Positions 45,829-57,825 of a DNA stretch of 64,000 nt are shown in pieces. The notes beneath the pieces were generated by a model that was not told the origin of the DNA, did not search any database, and saw only the letters and a list, made by a program, of their open reading frames with translations. The translations under genes and the position numbers were made by a program. Origin of the DNA: Thelephora terrestris (lineage: Eukaryota; Basidiomycota; Agaricomycetes; Thelephorales; Thelephoraceae); assembly GCA_015956445.1 (NCBI GenBank), contig WIUZ02000002.1:1426001-1490000 (forward strand), given 5' to 3'. Positions within the stretch are counted from its first letter, which is position 1, and each line of letters starts with the position of its first letter.

Positions 45829-46984
45829 ATGTCTCTCAACGCTGAAGCCGCCCCCTTTGTCTCCGTTTCTTACAAGGAGGACACTCCTTACGATGTCAAC
45901 CAGCACTTGTATGACTCCCCTGCCAACATCGCCCATGACAACCGGGTTGCTGTGGAGTTCTTGTCCGCCCACAATGCTCCTCCTCAAGTTTGGGAGGAGG
46001 CCGGTTATGAAGACCCTAACCGTGCTCGACTATGGGCTCCTGGTGTTTCTCCATTGGTGGATGCGATGGAGCGAGAGAGGGAGGAGCGTATTAGGAAGTT
46101 GGAGAACAGAATGGATGTCATGTATGTTGTCGTCAACAGTCTTAACGAAGACTTTACTCACTTCGCCTTGGAACATTCACTGGGGGCAGGGGCACCTGGA
46201 ATCGGTGATTACATCTTGATTACATGGTGAGTTCATGTGCACTTTTCAATGATTGTAATCGCCAATTCCAGGTTGATTACATTTCAAATGTTACCTCGAC
46301 ATGTAATCCAACTGTTGCCACCAACTCCATTTGAAATTTCCTCAAGATGTTCCCAAGCAATGTTTCCTGAATGTGCCCAGTGGGTACATTGTGAAAACAT
46401 CTCATGTTTTTGAGCGCATTTAGATTACATCTCAGACGATTGAAGAACATGTTGACTACATTGCAGTATCATTTTTGCTGACAGGTCAAAAGCATCCCAG
46501 AAACATTTGTTGAGAACATTTCAAATGGAATTGGTGGACATTGGTTGGATCACATGTCAAGGTAACATTTGAAATGTAATCAACCTGGAATTGGCGATTA
46601 CAATCATTGAAAAGTGCACATGAACTCACCATGTAATCAAGATGTAATCACCGATTCCAGGTGCCCCTGCCCCCAGTGATTGGAAACCGTTCCAGGAATC
46701 TCTCTTCCGCTATTTCGGCTACCAGTGCCAAGGGGCATATTGCACCGACCCCACTCCTCACTCCCCCGTTGTCCCTCTGACACCGCCAGGATCAAGGGGT
46801 TCCTCTTCCTCAATCCCCTCCTTGGAGTCCTGCTCCTCAGATGGTGGAGAGGACCTCGAAGAAGTCGCGCAAGAGTCCAATGACTCGTTCTGGACAACGG
46901 TGTCGTCTGTCGAGCAAGAGTCGCCAAGTTCGAATGCGGTTGAAGTTGGAAGTGGCGAGTTTGCAGGAGAAGTATGGGTTTGAT
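45829..46984 (+). other. ORF of unknown family, interrupted by a fold-back MITE
   Basis: MSLNAEAAPFVSVSYKEDTP begins an open frame with REREERIRKLENRMDVMYVV (short coiled coil). The 501-bp MITE at 46178-46678 lies inside it. Acidic, Ser-rich sequence continues on the far side (about 46679-46984). The position behind an LTR-like segment makes a retroelement capsid-region fossil one possibility, an uncharacterised host gene the other. Broken by the insertion. Confidence 0.4.
46178..46678. mobile_element. CACTG-ended fold-back MITE, 501 bp (copy 2)
   Basis: Same termini as copy 1 (CACTGGGGGCAGGGGCACCT). Flanked by ATT on both sides (46175-46177 and 46679-46681), a clean 3-base target duplication. 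The centre runs in the opposite orientation to copy 1. The few differences from copy 1 suggest recent activity. Confidence 0.94.
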
Positions 46985-47856
46985 CTAGTTCGTGAAGGAC
47001 TAGATTCAGTGAGGAGGGATATGTTCGATGGTTTGGAGCATGATGTTCTGGGGTGCCGGGACTGCTGGGTGGATCCGGTATCTCGAGACTACACGTACTG
47101 CCCTCAGTCCGTATATAATCCTTTCCATTTCGCGCATCGTTGTCCAATAGATCAGGACTGCGTCTGTAAGGTAGATCCCTTCCTCCTTGTTTAGTTTCTT
47201 TCTTGCTTCCTCTTGTATTACTATTACGGTGATTGCGAATAAGACCAATGTCTTGAATTATCTGTGTGACCTTGCTCAATATGTCACACGTTCGTGACAC
47301 TGAGTAACTACAGGGACGATGACGAAGGGGTGACGACGGCACGAGAGGAAGCTGCGTCATAAAGGAGAAAACGCAGGGGAACAGGAATCGAGAGCGGAAG
47401 ATAGCAACGGAGGCAAATGCCCGGTGAACGGAACGGTGCGGGGAATGGAACTGATCGATTGACCGGGAAGTTCCGATCGATAAGGAATCGCGGGGACGAG
47501 AGCGCAGAACGATGGGATAACCGGAGATCGATGGCGGGAGGAATCAATATCAATAGATAGCGATGGCGAAGGGCTAGAATGAGGGTCGAAACGAGGATGA
47601 AAGGCGAGGGGAACAAGGCGTCGGGGATATCAGAGTTCCGGAGGGTCGAGTAGCGGATGGCAGATGGCAGAACGCGAGGATTCGAAACAGGGTTCCCGAG
47701 GGGGGATGTGAAGCGGGGAAGAACGACCGAGGAACGATAGAGGTGGTCCGGTGATCAGGGTGAAGGTTGCCTCGAGGCAGTCGCGAGGCCGGGAAGAGTC
47801 CGGAACTCAATGGGGTCAAACGACCAATAGGAAGGAATCGGAGACTGGGAGTTTCA
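46985..47856. other. Intergenic, purine-rich on the plus strand
   Basis: From about 47310 to 47850 the plus strand is rich in GGAACGA/GATCGA-type repeats. No gene is supported; the many small ORFs are frame noise. Confidence 0.4.
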
Positions 47857-49367
47857 ATGTCGCGACACCGCAAGACCTATGCCAATGAGGCGGGGGTTCC
47901 CTACACCACCGATGAACAGGTGGGGGGGAGTTCAACGCTTTGGTGCTCGTCTAACTCTTCCGCAATTAGATCTTAGAGGTTGTCAAGCAGGTGGACACCG
48001 AACGTCTCAGGGAGACGACCCCTCATTTGATGGGGTTGACCTGGGACGATGAGCTCTGGGTCCGGTCCATGATCGCCGAGAAGGTGATCTTCCAGATGCG
48101 GGGTAGGTTCGGGGAGCTGGAGCATCCGATCAAGAAGGAGCTCTGGTGCACCCTTCAGAGGGGGATCTACAATCAGGACCTGTTGGAGCACGGGGCAACC
48201 GTTCCTCGGGCCGTTCGCCACACCACCGCTTCCACCACGCTGTTGTGGTCGCTCGTTCGAGAGGGGGAAAGCCAGGTAGGTTTTCCGTTTGAATATTCGA
48301 GTATGACTCTCGACTAATCAAACTGCCTAGGTTGAACGATTGGAGCGCGAGGTGAAGGAGGCGAAGGCAGACGTCCTTCGTCTGTCAGTGGAGGGTCTTC
48401 TGATGAAAGAGACTATGGCCGCCTTCCAGAAAGGGACGAACGAGGCGTTGGCGACGATGGCCGCTAACCATCAAGAGTTGATCACCGGCCTGAAGGTCCG
48501 AGACAACAACATCAAGGGGGCGTTGGATGCTAGGGACAATTGCCTGAATAGGCACTCGAAGAAGATCGGGGAAGAAGGCAGCAAGGTAACGCCGCTTTCA
48601 TCATTTGCTTATGAATGATGAAAGCTGACATTTCCTAGATCGAGGATCTCGAGGATCTGGTGTCCGTGTTGACGGCGCGGGTCGAGTCTTTGCAGGACAA
48701 GACCTGCAACTGCAAGGAGGGTCCTGTGTTGGTTGGACAGGGGACTGCTGACGTTCCGTTTGAGTTGGAGTACGCCGACGAGGTGGTACTCCCATCGCCT
48801 AACCCGTCTTCCTACGCCATGCCTCCAATCGAGAACGTGGTTCCCGTCCCGACTCCGGCTCCGGCTTCCACCTTGGCTGAGTCCGACAAGGAGAACTGTG
48901 GGCGCTGTGTACTGCAGCCGATCAGTCGGTTGGTGAAGATCGAGGATGAGGTCATGGTCGTTGATCAGGCCGAAGATGCTCCGAGAGTTGCCGAGGTACG
49001 TCCGGTGACTAAGGGGCAATGTTGCAGATGCTCTCGACGCCGTAACGATCATCGTATGGCTCCCTCGGCTTCAGTTGAGTCGGATGGTGACCAGTCTGGT
49101 CGAGATGAGGGACGATCCTTCCGATACCGGGTCAACCGTCCCTTCCGACAGGTCGAGTCCGAGGTCCAGCTCAGACACCAGCTTTGCCTCGCAAGACAGG
49201 ATCCCACCCAGGGGTCCGATGAGGGAGACGGCGGGTCTCTCTTCGACTACATCAACAGCGCTGCCGAGCAGTCACCTGGTGATGGAGATGTGGGACCCAC
49301 TGGGGGCAAGGGGTCAAATACCTGGTGGGTACATGCTGAACACATTGTGATCACAGTCAACAAGTGA
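47857..49367 (+). CDS. Coiled-coil protein whose C-terminus is supplied by a transposon
   Basis: Exons by eye: 47857-47919 (MSRHRKTYANEAGVPYTTDE), about 47971-48274 (ILEVVKQVDTERLRETTPHL to LVREGESQ), about 48331-48585 and about 48639-49367. Exon 3 is a clear coiled coil (VERLEREVKEAKADVLRLSV, KVRDNNIKGALDARDNCLNR). Exon 4 starts IEDLEDLVSVLTARVESLQD and has CNCKEG and CRCSRRRNDH. The frame enters the fold-back element at 49298 and ends TGGKGSNTWWVHAEHIVITV then NK, so the last 22 residues are transposon sequence. No enzymatic motif. Possible structural or DNA-associated role, inference only. Confidence 0.6.
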
Positions 49368-50250
49368 TCACAATGTGCCCAGTGGGGGAAATTTGAATAC
49401 ATTCAAAATGTGCCTGGCCATGTGAGTCCAATGTGCCCAGTAGGCACATTTTGATTGTGATCACAATGTACCCATCAATGTGATCTCAATGTGCCCACTG
49501 GGGACATTTTGATTGCAATCACAATGTACACATCAATGTGAACTCAATTTGCCTGCTGTGCACATTTTGATTGTGATCACAATGTTCCCATCAATGTGTT
49601 CTCAATGTACCCAGCTCATTACATAATAGTTTCTTTCACAATGTTGTCCACAATGTGTCCAGCATGTGGCTGAGCCACTCATTCAAACTTCTTTCACAAA
49701 GTATCCAGTGATGTGTCTAGAATGTGTACAGCCATACACATAGTGATTTCTTTGAAAGTTCATGGTGAAATTGAACAATATTGTGATTACATTGTGATTA
49801 CTTCAAAAAGAACCCCCTGGGGACATTATGAACACATCACTGGATAATCTTTGAGAGAATTTTGAATGAGTGGCTCAGCCACATGCAGGACACATTGTGG
49901 ACAACATTGTGAAAGGAACTATTATGTAATGAGCTGGGTACATTGAGAACACATTGATGGGAACATTGTGATCACAATCAAAATGTGCACAGCAGGCAAA
50001 TTGAGTTCACATTGATGTGTACATTGTGATTGCAATCAAAATGTCCCCAGTGGGCACATTGAAATCACATTGATGGGTACATTGTGATCACAATCAAAAT
50101 GTGCCTACTGGGCACATTGGACTCACATGGCCAGGCACATTTTGAATGTATTCAAATTTCCCCCACTGGGCACATTGTGATCACTTGTTGACTGTGATCA
50201 CAATGTGTTCAGCATGTACCCACCAGGTATTTGACCCCTTGCCCCCAGTG
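49298..50250. mobile_element. CACTG-ended fold-back element, 953 bp (copy 3, subfamily 2)
   Basis: The ends CACTGGGGGCAAGGGGTCAA and complement are almost fully self-complementary over both halves, built of AATGTGCCCA/TGGGCACATT and GTGATCACAATGT repeats. Flanking trinucleotides are ACC and TCC, so the target duplication is imperfect. It lies between the 3' ends of two convergent genes. Confidence 0.9.
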
Positions 50251-51708
50251 TCCAGAAATTTCTTGGGGAGGAACAGATTCGACGGCCCCGCATATTTGTG
50301 GGGGTGCAGGGCTTCTGGGACCATCGCTGGCAGCCTGAGGACCTGTGGTGAGTGGTTGACTGTCAACAGGGAAGGCGGTTGATGTCTCCAGAGGAACAGA
50401 CTCCATCGCTTCAACCCCCTTAGGAAGAGGGGTGATGGCGATGTCGGAAGTCTCGATGACTTCAAATTCGCCTACCAAGGCAGTACTGGTACTAGGCGAG
50501 GCTTCATCGGATTCCTCAATCGTCTCAGGATCCCCCACCTCAGGTGGGGCGTTGGTAAACATGTATCTTGACCGTCCACCGGCCCCCAGTTCTGGAAAAC
50601 AAAGTCAATTGTCAACCTTTAGCTATGTCTAGAGGGCACATATCACCGAAAATTTTCATTCCCCACTCGGTAAACCTCTTCTCAATTACATCGTCCCAGT
50701 CACTCCCACAGAATGCACGGAACTTCAAGTCCTCACCTCCCCCTTGACAATAACTTCATTGAACAGTTGTTAGTTACAGTAATCTGGCGACTCGAGCATA
50801 AACTTACTTTTGAAAAGACACCGTTCCGTCTCGTGGATCGGCGAATCCAACGAGGAGATGAGCGACACAGCTGGTCTGATCTTCGAGATTTTTGAGCACG
50901 CAGGTTAGCGACTTTGCGATCAACGGCTGGTTGCTAGGGTGGTGGGATTATTAGATAAGACATGTTGAATAAAAGGCAAGAATATCTTACTGTTCGTGCA
51001 TGGCAAGTTTTTTGTCCCTATCTTCCATGTTCTCGATATCCCGTATCGGTTGATAAAGTTTCTTCCATTCCTCGTCACGGAGATCGTCAATCTTCTTCTT
51101 CTCGTTGGCAGGGAGTGCATCGTAAACCTCTTTTGCAATCTTGAGTTTGAAGTCGATGGGGATGCTTGAATTTGCGGCCGCGACGGCAGAACCACCCCCT
51201 GCTGCAGATGGACGGGACTGCCTCTCACGCTCCCAATGGGCAGAAACCATCTTACCAAGACCTGAATTCCAGGCATAAGTGCAGTATGCCTGGGCAGGAG
51301 CGAGTTTCCATTTTTCGTTTTGGTCCAGTTGCAGGTCGGATTTTGAGGCTTTGGAAGTGGGACGAGCCCGATTATGGAACCACGAGCAAAGTTTCTGTTG
51401 AGGAAACCAGTGAGTAGTAGCACAAGGCAAAGACATGTGATTGTGCGCACCTGGTTGTTTTCTGTACGCGCATCTCCAGCCAAGCCCTTAGTGGCACCAG
51501 GAGCAGGGGTGATCGGCCACCTTTTGTACCAGCCTTCGTATACACGCAGCCAGAAACGGTCCAATGTTACGGCGGTCTGATGGGTGAGGAAGTCCTGGTA
51601 ATGGGTCACCAGATATTCGACTTGTTCCTTGAACTTGGAAGATATGCCCGCCGCTGGCCCAGACTCTGGCGCAGGTGCAAGCTTCTTTAACGAGCGTCTC
51701 AATCTCAT
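50209..51708 (-). CDS. Uncharacterised protein with a WF-containing helical domain
   Basis: The Met at 51708 opens MRLRRSLKKLAPAPESGPAA and FKEQVEYLVTHYQDFLTHQT, DRFWLRVYEGWYKRWPIT. After an intron (about 51450-51400) come KLCSWFHNRARPTSKASKSD, QAYCTYAWNSGLGKMVSAHW, KLKIAKEVYDALPANEKKKI and DDLRDEEWKKLYQPI. Further exons follow, with an acidic tail at 50562-50209 (PPEVGDPETIEESDEASPST). The W-F-x-N/H-x2 motif with a downstream W/L helix recurs in a large Agaricomycete family of unknown role that is often taken for DNA-binding. The 3' end runs a few codons into the fold-back element. Confidence 0.55.
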
Positions 51709-52915
51709 GGTGAAGGGCGACAATGGGGATTGGGGTGTGATTGGCTTCGCACTTTGTCTGATAACACCGATTTTATACCAACTGCAAGTACGGAAACATC
51801 CCTCCCCACAGGGAGTCGGTGACGAGTTGCCATGGAGGCCCTGATATCCTGACGATCCGTGCCACCTGTTCTCTCCCGGTGTCGTGCATTGTGGTTTTGC
51901 TTCCTGCGAGGTTCTCATGGTAATCAGAAAATCTGAACAATAAATCCCTGTAGGATGAGCATCTGCCTTCTGCAGTCCGATCTATTAGCCGGCACAGGAC
52001 GATTGCCTGTTGTTATGGGTTACCTTTTGGAGTCACATACATACACTCTTGGAAGACCTGTTTGCGCGGCTGTAACGATTGATTCTGCTATGAAAATCCC
52101 ACAGTCGTGCACATCTGGGAAGTGGCTCACTGGGCAATGGAACTCGGAGAATGATGAATGATTAATCAAGGCTTTGAAAGTGGAAGAGACATGTGCACCG
52201 GAGGGTGTGCATCGAGCCAATTGACACCATTAAGGAAGCCAGAGAACGGCAAGAACGGCGCCAAGAGTGTAACGACTGTGTAAGGCAAGTCGACGCCCCA
52301 CCTGAGCAAAAATTAGCTTAACAAACTTTAATCCATCGAGTAGGTCGAAGTCCCACCAGAGCAACGATTATGCCGTCAAGCTTGAATCCATAGATCAGAA
52401 GGCCATAGTGCGCACAGATTCTTCTTGCAGAAACGACACGTTCCTCTGCACTGAGTTTTGCCCCTTAAAGATGATCAGTGCTATCAAACAATACAAGTGA
52501 TATTTGATACTTATCCACACATATCGCCCACACATCCACTGCCCCCGTTCCCTCCCCATCCAACCCCAAGGTAGGTCTGACCAAGATAAGGCGGAAGGAA
52601 GGGCAGGGGATGGATCAAAACCCATGGGACGTGAAAGTTGCAGTGAGGCTTTGAGGTGCGTCGTTGCTTGATCATTTTCGCCTCAAGATCACCGTCCCTT
52701 GTTGAGGAGTTTTGGAGTAGACACGTCTCCCATCACGCCACACTCAAGGCCATGCGGCCGCCTCGTTGGCATTCATGTTCCCCAAAATGCCATCTGTCGA
52801 TGGCTTTAAATAACGGTAGCTTCAGACATTTTCCGAACCTCACGTCTCTTTTCCTCCGCCTGACCCACTTCGCACCACCCAACCTGCACTTCTTACCTTG
52901 CCCTCATAGATACTA
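51709..52915. other. Intergenic region
   Basis: Divergent promoter region between the WF-domain gene and the RNase H1-like gene. Pyrimidine-rich just before 52915. No ORF with a recognisable domain; no repeat seen. Confidence 0.4.
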
Positions 52916-53875
52916 ATGTGTCATCACAGCGTGGGAGAAGACCCAGTCCTGCTCTCCAAGTCTACTGCTTTTGCGATGTGTGATGGCTTAATCCGGATGT
53001 CTCATTGCTTGGTCATTGAGCTGCCCGAGCCTGAGTTGAGGGAAATCCGGTATATGCTGGACTCTCTCTTGGTTAAGGCTGACCTAGCATTGGATCTGAT
53101 GGAACGCGAGATCTCCTTGGACTTTGGCGGTCTTAACGTTGACATCGACCTGGGTGAGTCCTCAGTACCGGTCCTTTTTCCCAACTCGTCTGACATCTTT
53201 CAGACTCCTGCACTCCCCCTGGGGCTGAAGATTTCGGCGCAGTCTTGGTCTCGACCGCCGCCACGGCGGATGCTAATCAATCGGGCTCCATTTCCTTATC
53301 TCATCGCCGAGGTAGTGTTACATTTGACACTGGCCCTGTCGTGGCCGCATCCATGCCTCCGCCTCCTCCAACGTTGCCAGTTTCAGTTCGTATCCCCACT
53401 CCAGCCCCAGAGCCCACCATAGCCCCACCTCCAACCATCACCCATGGCCGCTATCCTCTCATTGTCTCCTCTCGAGAAAACGTTGGGTTCCCTGACTATT
53501 CTTACCATCCCCACTTTGTTTGTGCAGGTGTGTCTTGAACTTCGTCCGGTAGGATTATACTTGACTTTGGCTTTCGTGTCAGGCATTCCAGGAACCTATC
53601 GCTTCCCTCCCACGTCTTCTGGGCATGCGCCTGGTAGCCCGCACTATGCTATCATTAAGGGTTTGTATGTGGGCGTCTTTGATGATGAGTGAGTTCAATT
53701 GATATCAGCCATCACTTTGATTTTATTGACCCATTCTCAGGGATGAGATCAAGCCCTGGGTCTTGGGAATCCCCGGGAGTTCCTACCACATGGCAAGATC
53801 ATGAGAAGAAGCCAGGGATATCTACAACGCTCGCCTCAATTCCGGTGCTGTTCAGGTCTTAGCCTGATAGATTCG
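52916..53875 (+). CDS. Protein with RNase H1 N-terminal-like (hybrid-binding) domain
   Basis: Exon 1 (52916 to about 53151) encodes MCHHSVGEDPVLLSKSTAFA and a helical stretch (RYMLDSLLVKADLALDLMER). After an intron a Pro/Thr-rich exon follows (LPVSVRIPTPAPEPTIAPPP). After further introns comes the segment GSPHYAIIKGLYVGVFDDE then DEIKPWVLGIPGSSYHMARS. The order 'YAII-G---GVFDDE ... W-LGIPGSSYH' matches the small alpha/beta domain found at the N-terminus of RNase H1, which binds RNA/DNA hybrids. Similar modules are common in mushroom proteins. The reading frame ends inside the domain, so this copy is probably shortened. No RNase H catalytic domain follows. Confidence 0.5.
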
Positions 53876-54193
53876 CTGTTCCATAAAAAGTTCACGACCT
53901 GTGCTCACCCCTAATATTTGTTGTTGTGCCGTTGCGTCGTCATACCATTGTGTTGTCATACCGTTGTGTTGCCATGCTGTTACATCTTCAAAGCGAGTGT
54001 CTGCAAGTTTTAGTGTACTCGTGGGATCGATGTCTGAAAAATACACTCCTTGTTTCTCATTTCATGGCTGCGCCCCAAGGCTAAGGACACCATTGTGTGA
54101 TTGTAAATAAGTGTGTATTGTGTGCATGCAACCCCAGATGAATATACAGGCCTCAAGAGCAAACCGTCGAGCCCATTGGTTGCCTCGCGCTTT

Positions 54194-54917
54194 CACTGGA
54201 GGCAAGGGGGTACTTACCCAGTGGGTACATTGTGAGTTCATTGTGGGTTTTGAAACCATTCGCCCAGTTGTTACCCACCAGGTACTTTTTGGGTACTTTT
54301 TGAAAGATACCCATCAATTCGCCTGCATTTTACCCACTGGGTACATGGTGGGTACTTTTACAAAGTACCCACTCAGGAACCCAGTGGGTATTTTTGAGCG
54401 AAGCCTCTGGGTTCTTTCACAATTTACTTTCCAATGTGCCCATCACAAACCTGAGCCACTCATTGAGAGTTCTTTCATAAAGTACCCACTGATCTGATTA
54501 CAATGTGCTCAACCAGATACTCAATGGGTTCTTTGAGAGTTTGCGGTAAAACTGAGCCACACTGTTAGTTCTTTGTGAGTTCTTTGAAAAAAACCCGCTG
54601 GGTACATTTTGATCAGATCGGTGGGTATTTTGTGAAAGAACACTCAAAGAGTGGCTCAAGTTTGTGATGGGCACATTGGAAAGTAAATTGTGAAAGAACC
54701 CAGGGGTTTCGCTCAAAAATTACCCACTGGGTTCCTGAGTGGGTACTTTTATAAAGTACCCACCATGTACCCAGTGGGTAAAATTTGGGCAAATTGATGG
54801 GTATCTTTCACAAAGTACCCAGAAAGTACCCGGCGGGTAACGACTGGGCGAATGGTTTCAAAACCCACAATGAACTCACAATGTACCCACTGGGTAAGCA
54901 ACCCCTTGCCCCCAGTG
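54194..54917. mobile_element. CACTG-ended fold-back element, 724 bp (copy 4, subfamily 3)
   Basis: Ends CACTGGAGGCAAGGGGGTAC and GCAACCCCTTGCCCCCAGTG. Flanked by TTT on both sides. The interior is self-complementary, made of GTACCCA/TGGGTAC-rich motifs. Confidence 0.92.
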
Positions 54918-55500
54918 TTTGCGAACTGCCCACACAATCCCGTACAAAATTCACTCGGAAGGCCGCCAGCTGCCCGAATCATCCCCTACCGCCTCGTTAA
55001 GTCAGGAAGCCTACAAAACTCGCAAACTGTCACCCCTCCACGGCAGTATTATAATATCTAGTGTTACAAATAATCGCCCACTGAGTGGACATGACGCACA
55101 TACAAATGTACATCCGAGTTCCATGTCCGATGGACAATATAATCAATAAATCGATCAATAATCCATTAGTATTTTTACTTTGTGCGTCTGCTACCGTAAC
55201 ACCTGCATGCTAGTTACATTTGTTGGTGAGTAGTGTATATCTACGTAGGGTTCCAGTGCCCGAGGTTCATCCGCCATTATTTGAGGTCTTGTAGGTGCCG
55301 TGGGCGATGAATCGATGGACTGCTGAGAGATATGGCGATCACACCGCATCCGGTGTGCTTGAGGGAGTTAGAATTTCATCCTTCCCTTGCAGATAGTCAA
55401 ACAGCAGGTGCTGTGCTGTTTCTTCAGTGTTAGCGCGTGTGGATTCTGGTGCACGATTTAACCGACGGATGAGATATATGGGTGATCGGACCGACGAGTG
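54918..55500. other. Intergenic region
   Basis: No supported gene; small frames only. Confidence 0.4.
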
Positions 55501-56886
55501 TGTCAGGGCCACTCTACCCCAACAACTACCAGTGCACTGAGCCGACTCCGCAGAGTACTCACTAGTCCAACTAGCTGTGAGAGAAAGATCACTTCTCTAT
55601 TCTTCCGGTAGGTTGTCCGAGGTCACTACAAGTCAGGTTGAAATCCTAAAGAGAAACCCAACCTAAACCGTACTTCGTTCGGTTTAACAAGCAAGGGTTT
55701 ATCTCTACAACAGGATTGATGACTCCACCAGGTGATCGACTGGATGCTTGAGGTATTCTATAAGATGAACGCTAGCAGATGGGGGATGCCTTGTGTTCAA
55801 ACAAGAAACTCTGACTTGTCCTTAACTGCAACTGGGCTGAGAAGGGCAGAGGATTTCCTGAGGTAACAAAACTAAGGTACTACGATACAGCCACAGTTGC
55901 TACTTATACTAAAGGAGTGGCCATGACGTCAATACCCTAATATACCCTTATCAAGTCCGAACAAAGGGAGATAAGGAGTGTGAGAACGCTAAGTAAGGGA
56001 AGCGAACAAAGGTGACGCGTGGGAGAATAAAAGACAAAGGGCCTTACTAGCGTGTGAAGGATTGCATAAAAGCTAAGAAATGTCCGCATGAAACATAGGG
56101 GTAAAGATAACACTAGTCCAAAAGGAAATAGGAGCATGGGGTCATGAGAGTTCGCTCCTGGGGATCTCACCCAAGGGTCAGGTGGAAACCTCTCATTGCT
56201 TTGTGCAATTTTTGAGCGGCTCCGAGATAAGGGACCATGCATCATCCCTTGTTGTCTGTAGGCGGTAACAGCATCACGGACTAGTGGCAACCTCAACGTA
56301 CGTCCAAACATGAGGAGGTCAGGCCTAGACTCATGGGACATGAGGGATTACAGATTCGCCGGTGTTTCACGCTAATGGCTACTTCCACATTCGCTTGGCT
56401 GAACAAAAGGAGTCTAAGGCACTCCTTCCGAATAACGGCGATTCCTTCCTCCGGTTAGGAGACTGTGATGTGACTGTCCACGTGTGGGATCAGGGTCCAG
56501 GGTTGGTCGTTATCATGATGTCATAAACGAGTCATCAGGGTCGTAAAGGGGTTCGTAAAGGGTCATGAGACCTATTTTTAGTGCGCGCGTGTTCTAGGCG
56601 TTCCGGAACAAAGTTCTTTCAAGGCCGTCCTGCGGGCCGAGGTGTCAGCTTGATGTAGTAAGCCAACGATGATGGTACAGTGGCGGAAGTTGATGTGACC
56701 CGGACCAATGAGGTGCGTCAAAGGAGGTCACGTGAAGGATCACCGATCTAGGCTATAAGAAGGACGTCTTCTTTGGAGCCATCCTTGATCAGCAACACCA
56801 GCAACTTCCCCATCATCTTACCAGCATGTCTTTCCCCAACAACCATACCTACAAAGTCGCCAACAGCATCTCTACCATTTCCCGCA
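55501..56886 (-). mobile_element. LTR-like repeat, copy 3
   Basis: Begins TGTCAGGGCCACTCTACCCC and follows copy 2 (41328-42725) for about 1.39 kb in the same orientation with few differences. It ends where another element (CACTGGGGGCGAGG) has inserted. Fossil LTR-type material of unknown family. Confidence 0.55.
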
Positions 56887-57640
56887 CACTGGGGGCGAGG
56901 GCCCAAATACCCGGTCAGTACATGCTGAACACATTGGGGATACAGTCAATATGTGACCCCAATGTGCCCACTGAGGTTAGTTTGAACACATTTTAAATGT
57001 ACCCACCAATGGGACCTCCATGTTGCTTATGATCTCATCATGATCGCATTTTGAATGTGCTCAACCTGTACCCTTTCATTACATTTTCGGGGACAGCGCA
57101 AACACATTTTGTATGTACCCACCCTGTACTTAACACGCACATTCTAGACAAAAATTAGAGTACATTTTAAATGTGCATGCCAGACATCAGGGTGAATGCC
57201 ATCACAATGTGTACTGTGCCAGCATTTTGTTCACAATCAAAATGTGCTTGGTCAAGTCTTTTCAATGTGCAGCCTGGGGCATGGCATGAACATATCCAAG
57301 GGACATTCAAAATGTACCTAAAATGTCATCGACACAAATCCACCTGACACATTTTAAATGTCTCCCGCATTTCGATCACAATGTACGCGGGTGGGGACAT
57401 GCGGCGCACATTCACAATGTGTTCACGCCATGTGTTTTCAATGTGCTGGTCGGAACCATCGGGCCGACATTTTGAATGTCTTCCCGATGTCCTTGCTGAG
57501 CAAATTTGGTGGGTACTTGTTGATCGCATTGTAAATGTATTCGTTGGGTTCATTATGAACACATTTTAAATGTATATATAATGTAATTAAAATGTGCCCA
57601 TCGGGTACAGGGTGGACACATCGCGACGGAATTCCAACAC
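56887..57640. mobile_element. CACTG-ended element, degraded (copy 5)
   Basis: Left end CACTGGGGGCGAGGGCCCAA at 56887 inside the LTR-like repeat. The interior has many ACATTTTAAATGTG and CAATGTG motifs like copies 3 and 4. No matching right terminus is seen, so the right end is lost; the end given is approximate. Confidence 0.6.
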
Positions 57641-57654
57641 TTTTACAAACATGT

Positions 57655-57825
57655 GTTGAGGTTGAGGTTGGGGTTGAGTTGAGGGGGGTCGAGGTTAGGT
57701 TGCAGTTGAATCGGAGTCGAGTTGCGGTTGGATCGGGGTCGAGTTGAGGTTGGGTCGAGGTCGAGTTAAGGTTGGGTCGAGGTCGAGTCGAGGTTGGGTC
57801 GAGGTTAAGTTGAGCAGTTGGCATT
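57655..57825. repeat. Purine-rich minisatellite
   Basis: Repeats of GTTGAGGTTGGG and GGTCGAGTTGAG type, period near 12-21 bases, strand-asymmetric (G-rich plus strand). Confidence 0.85.
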
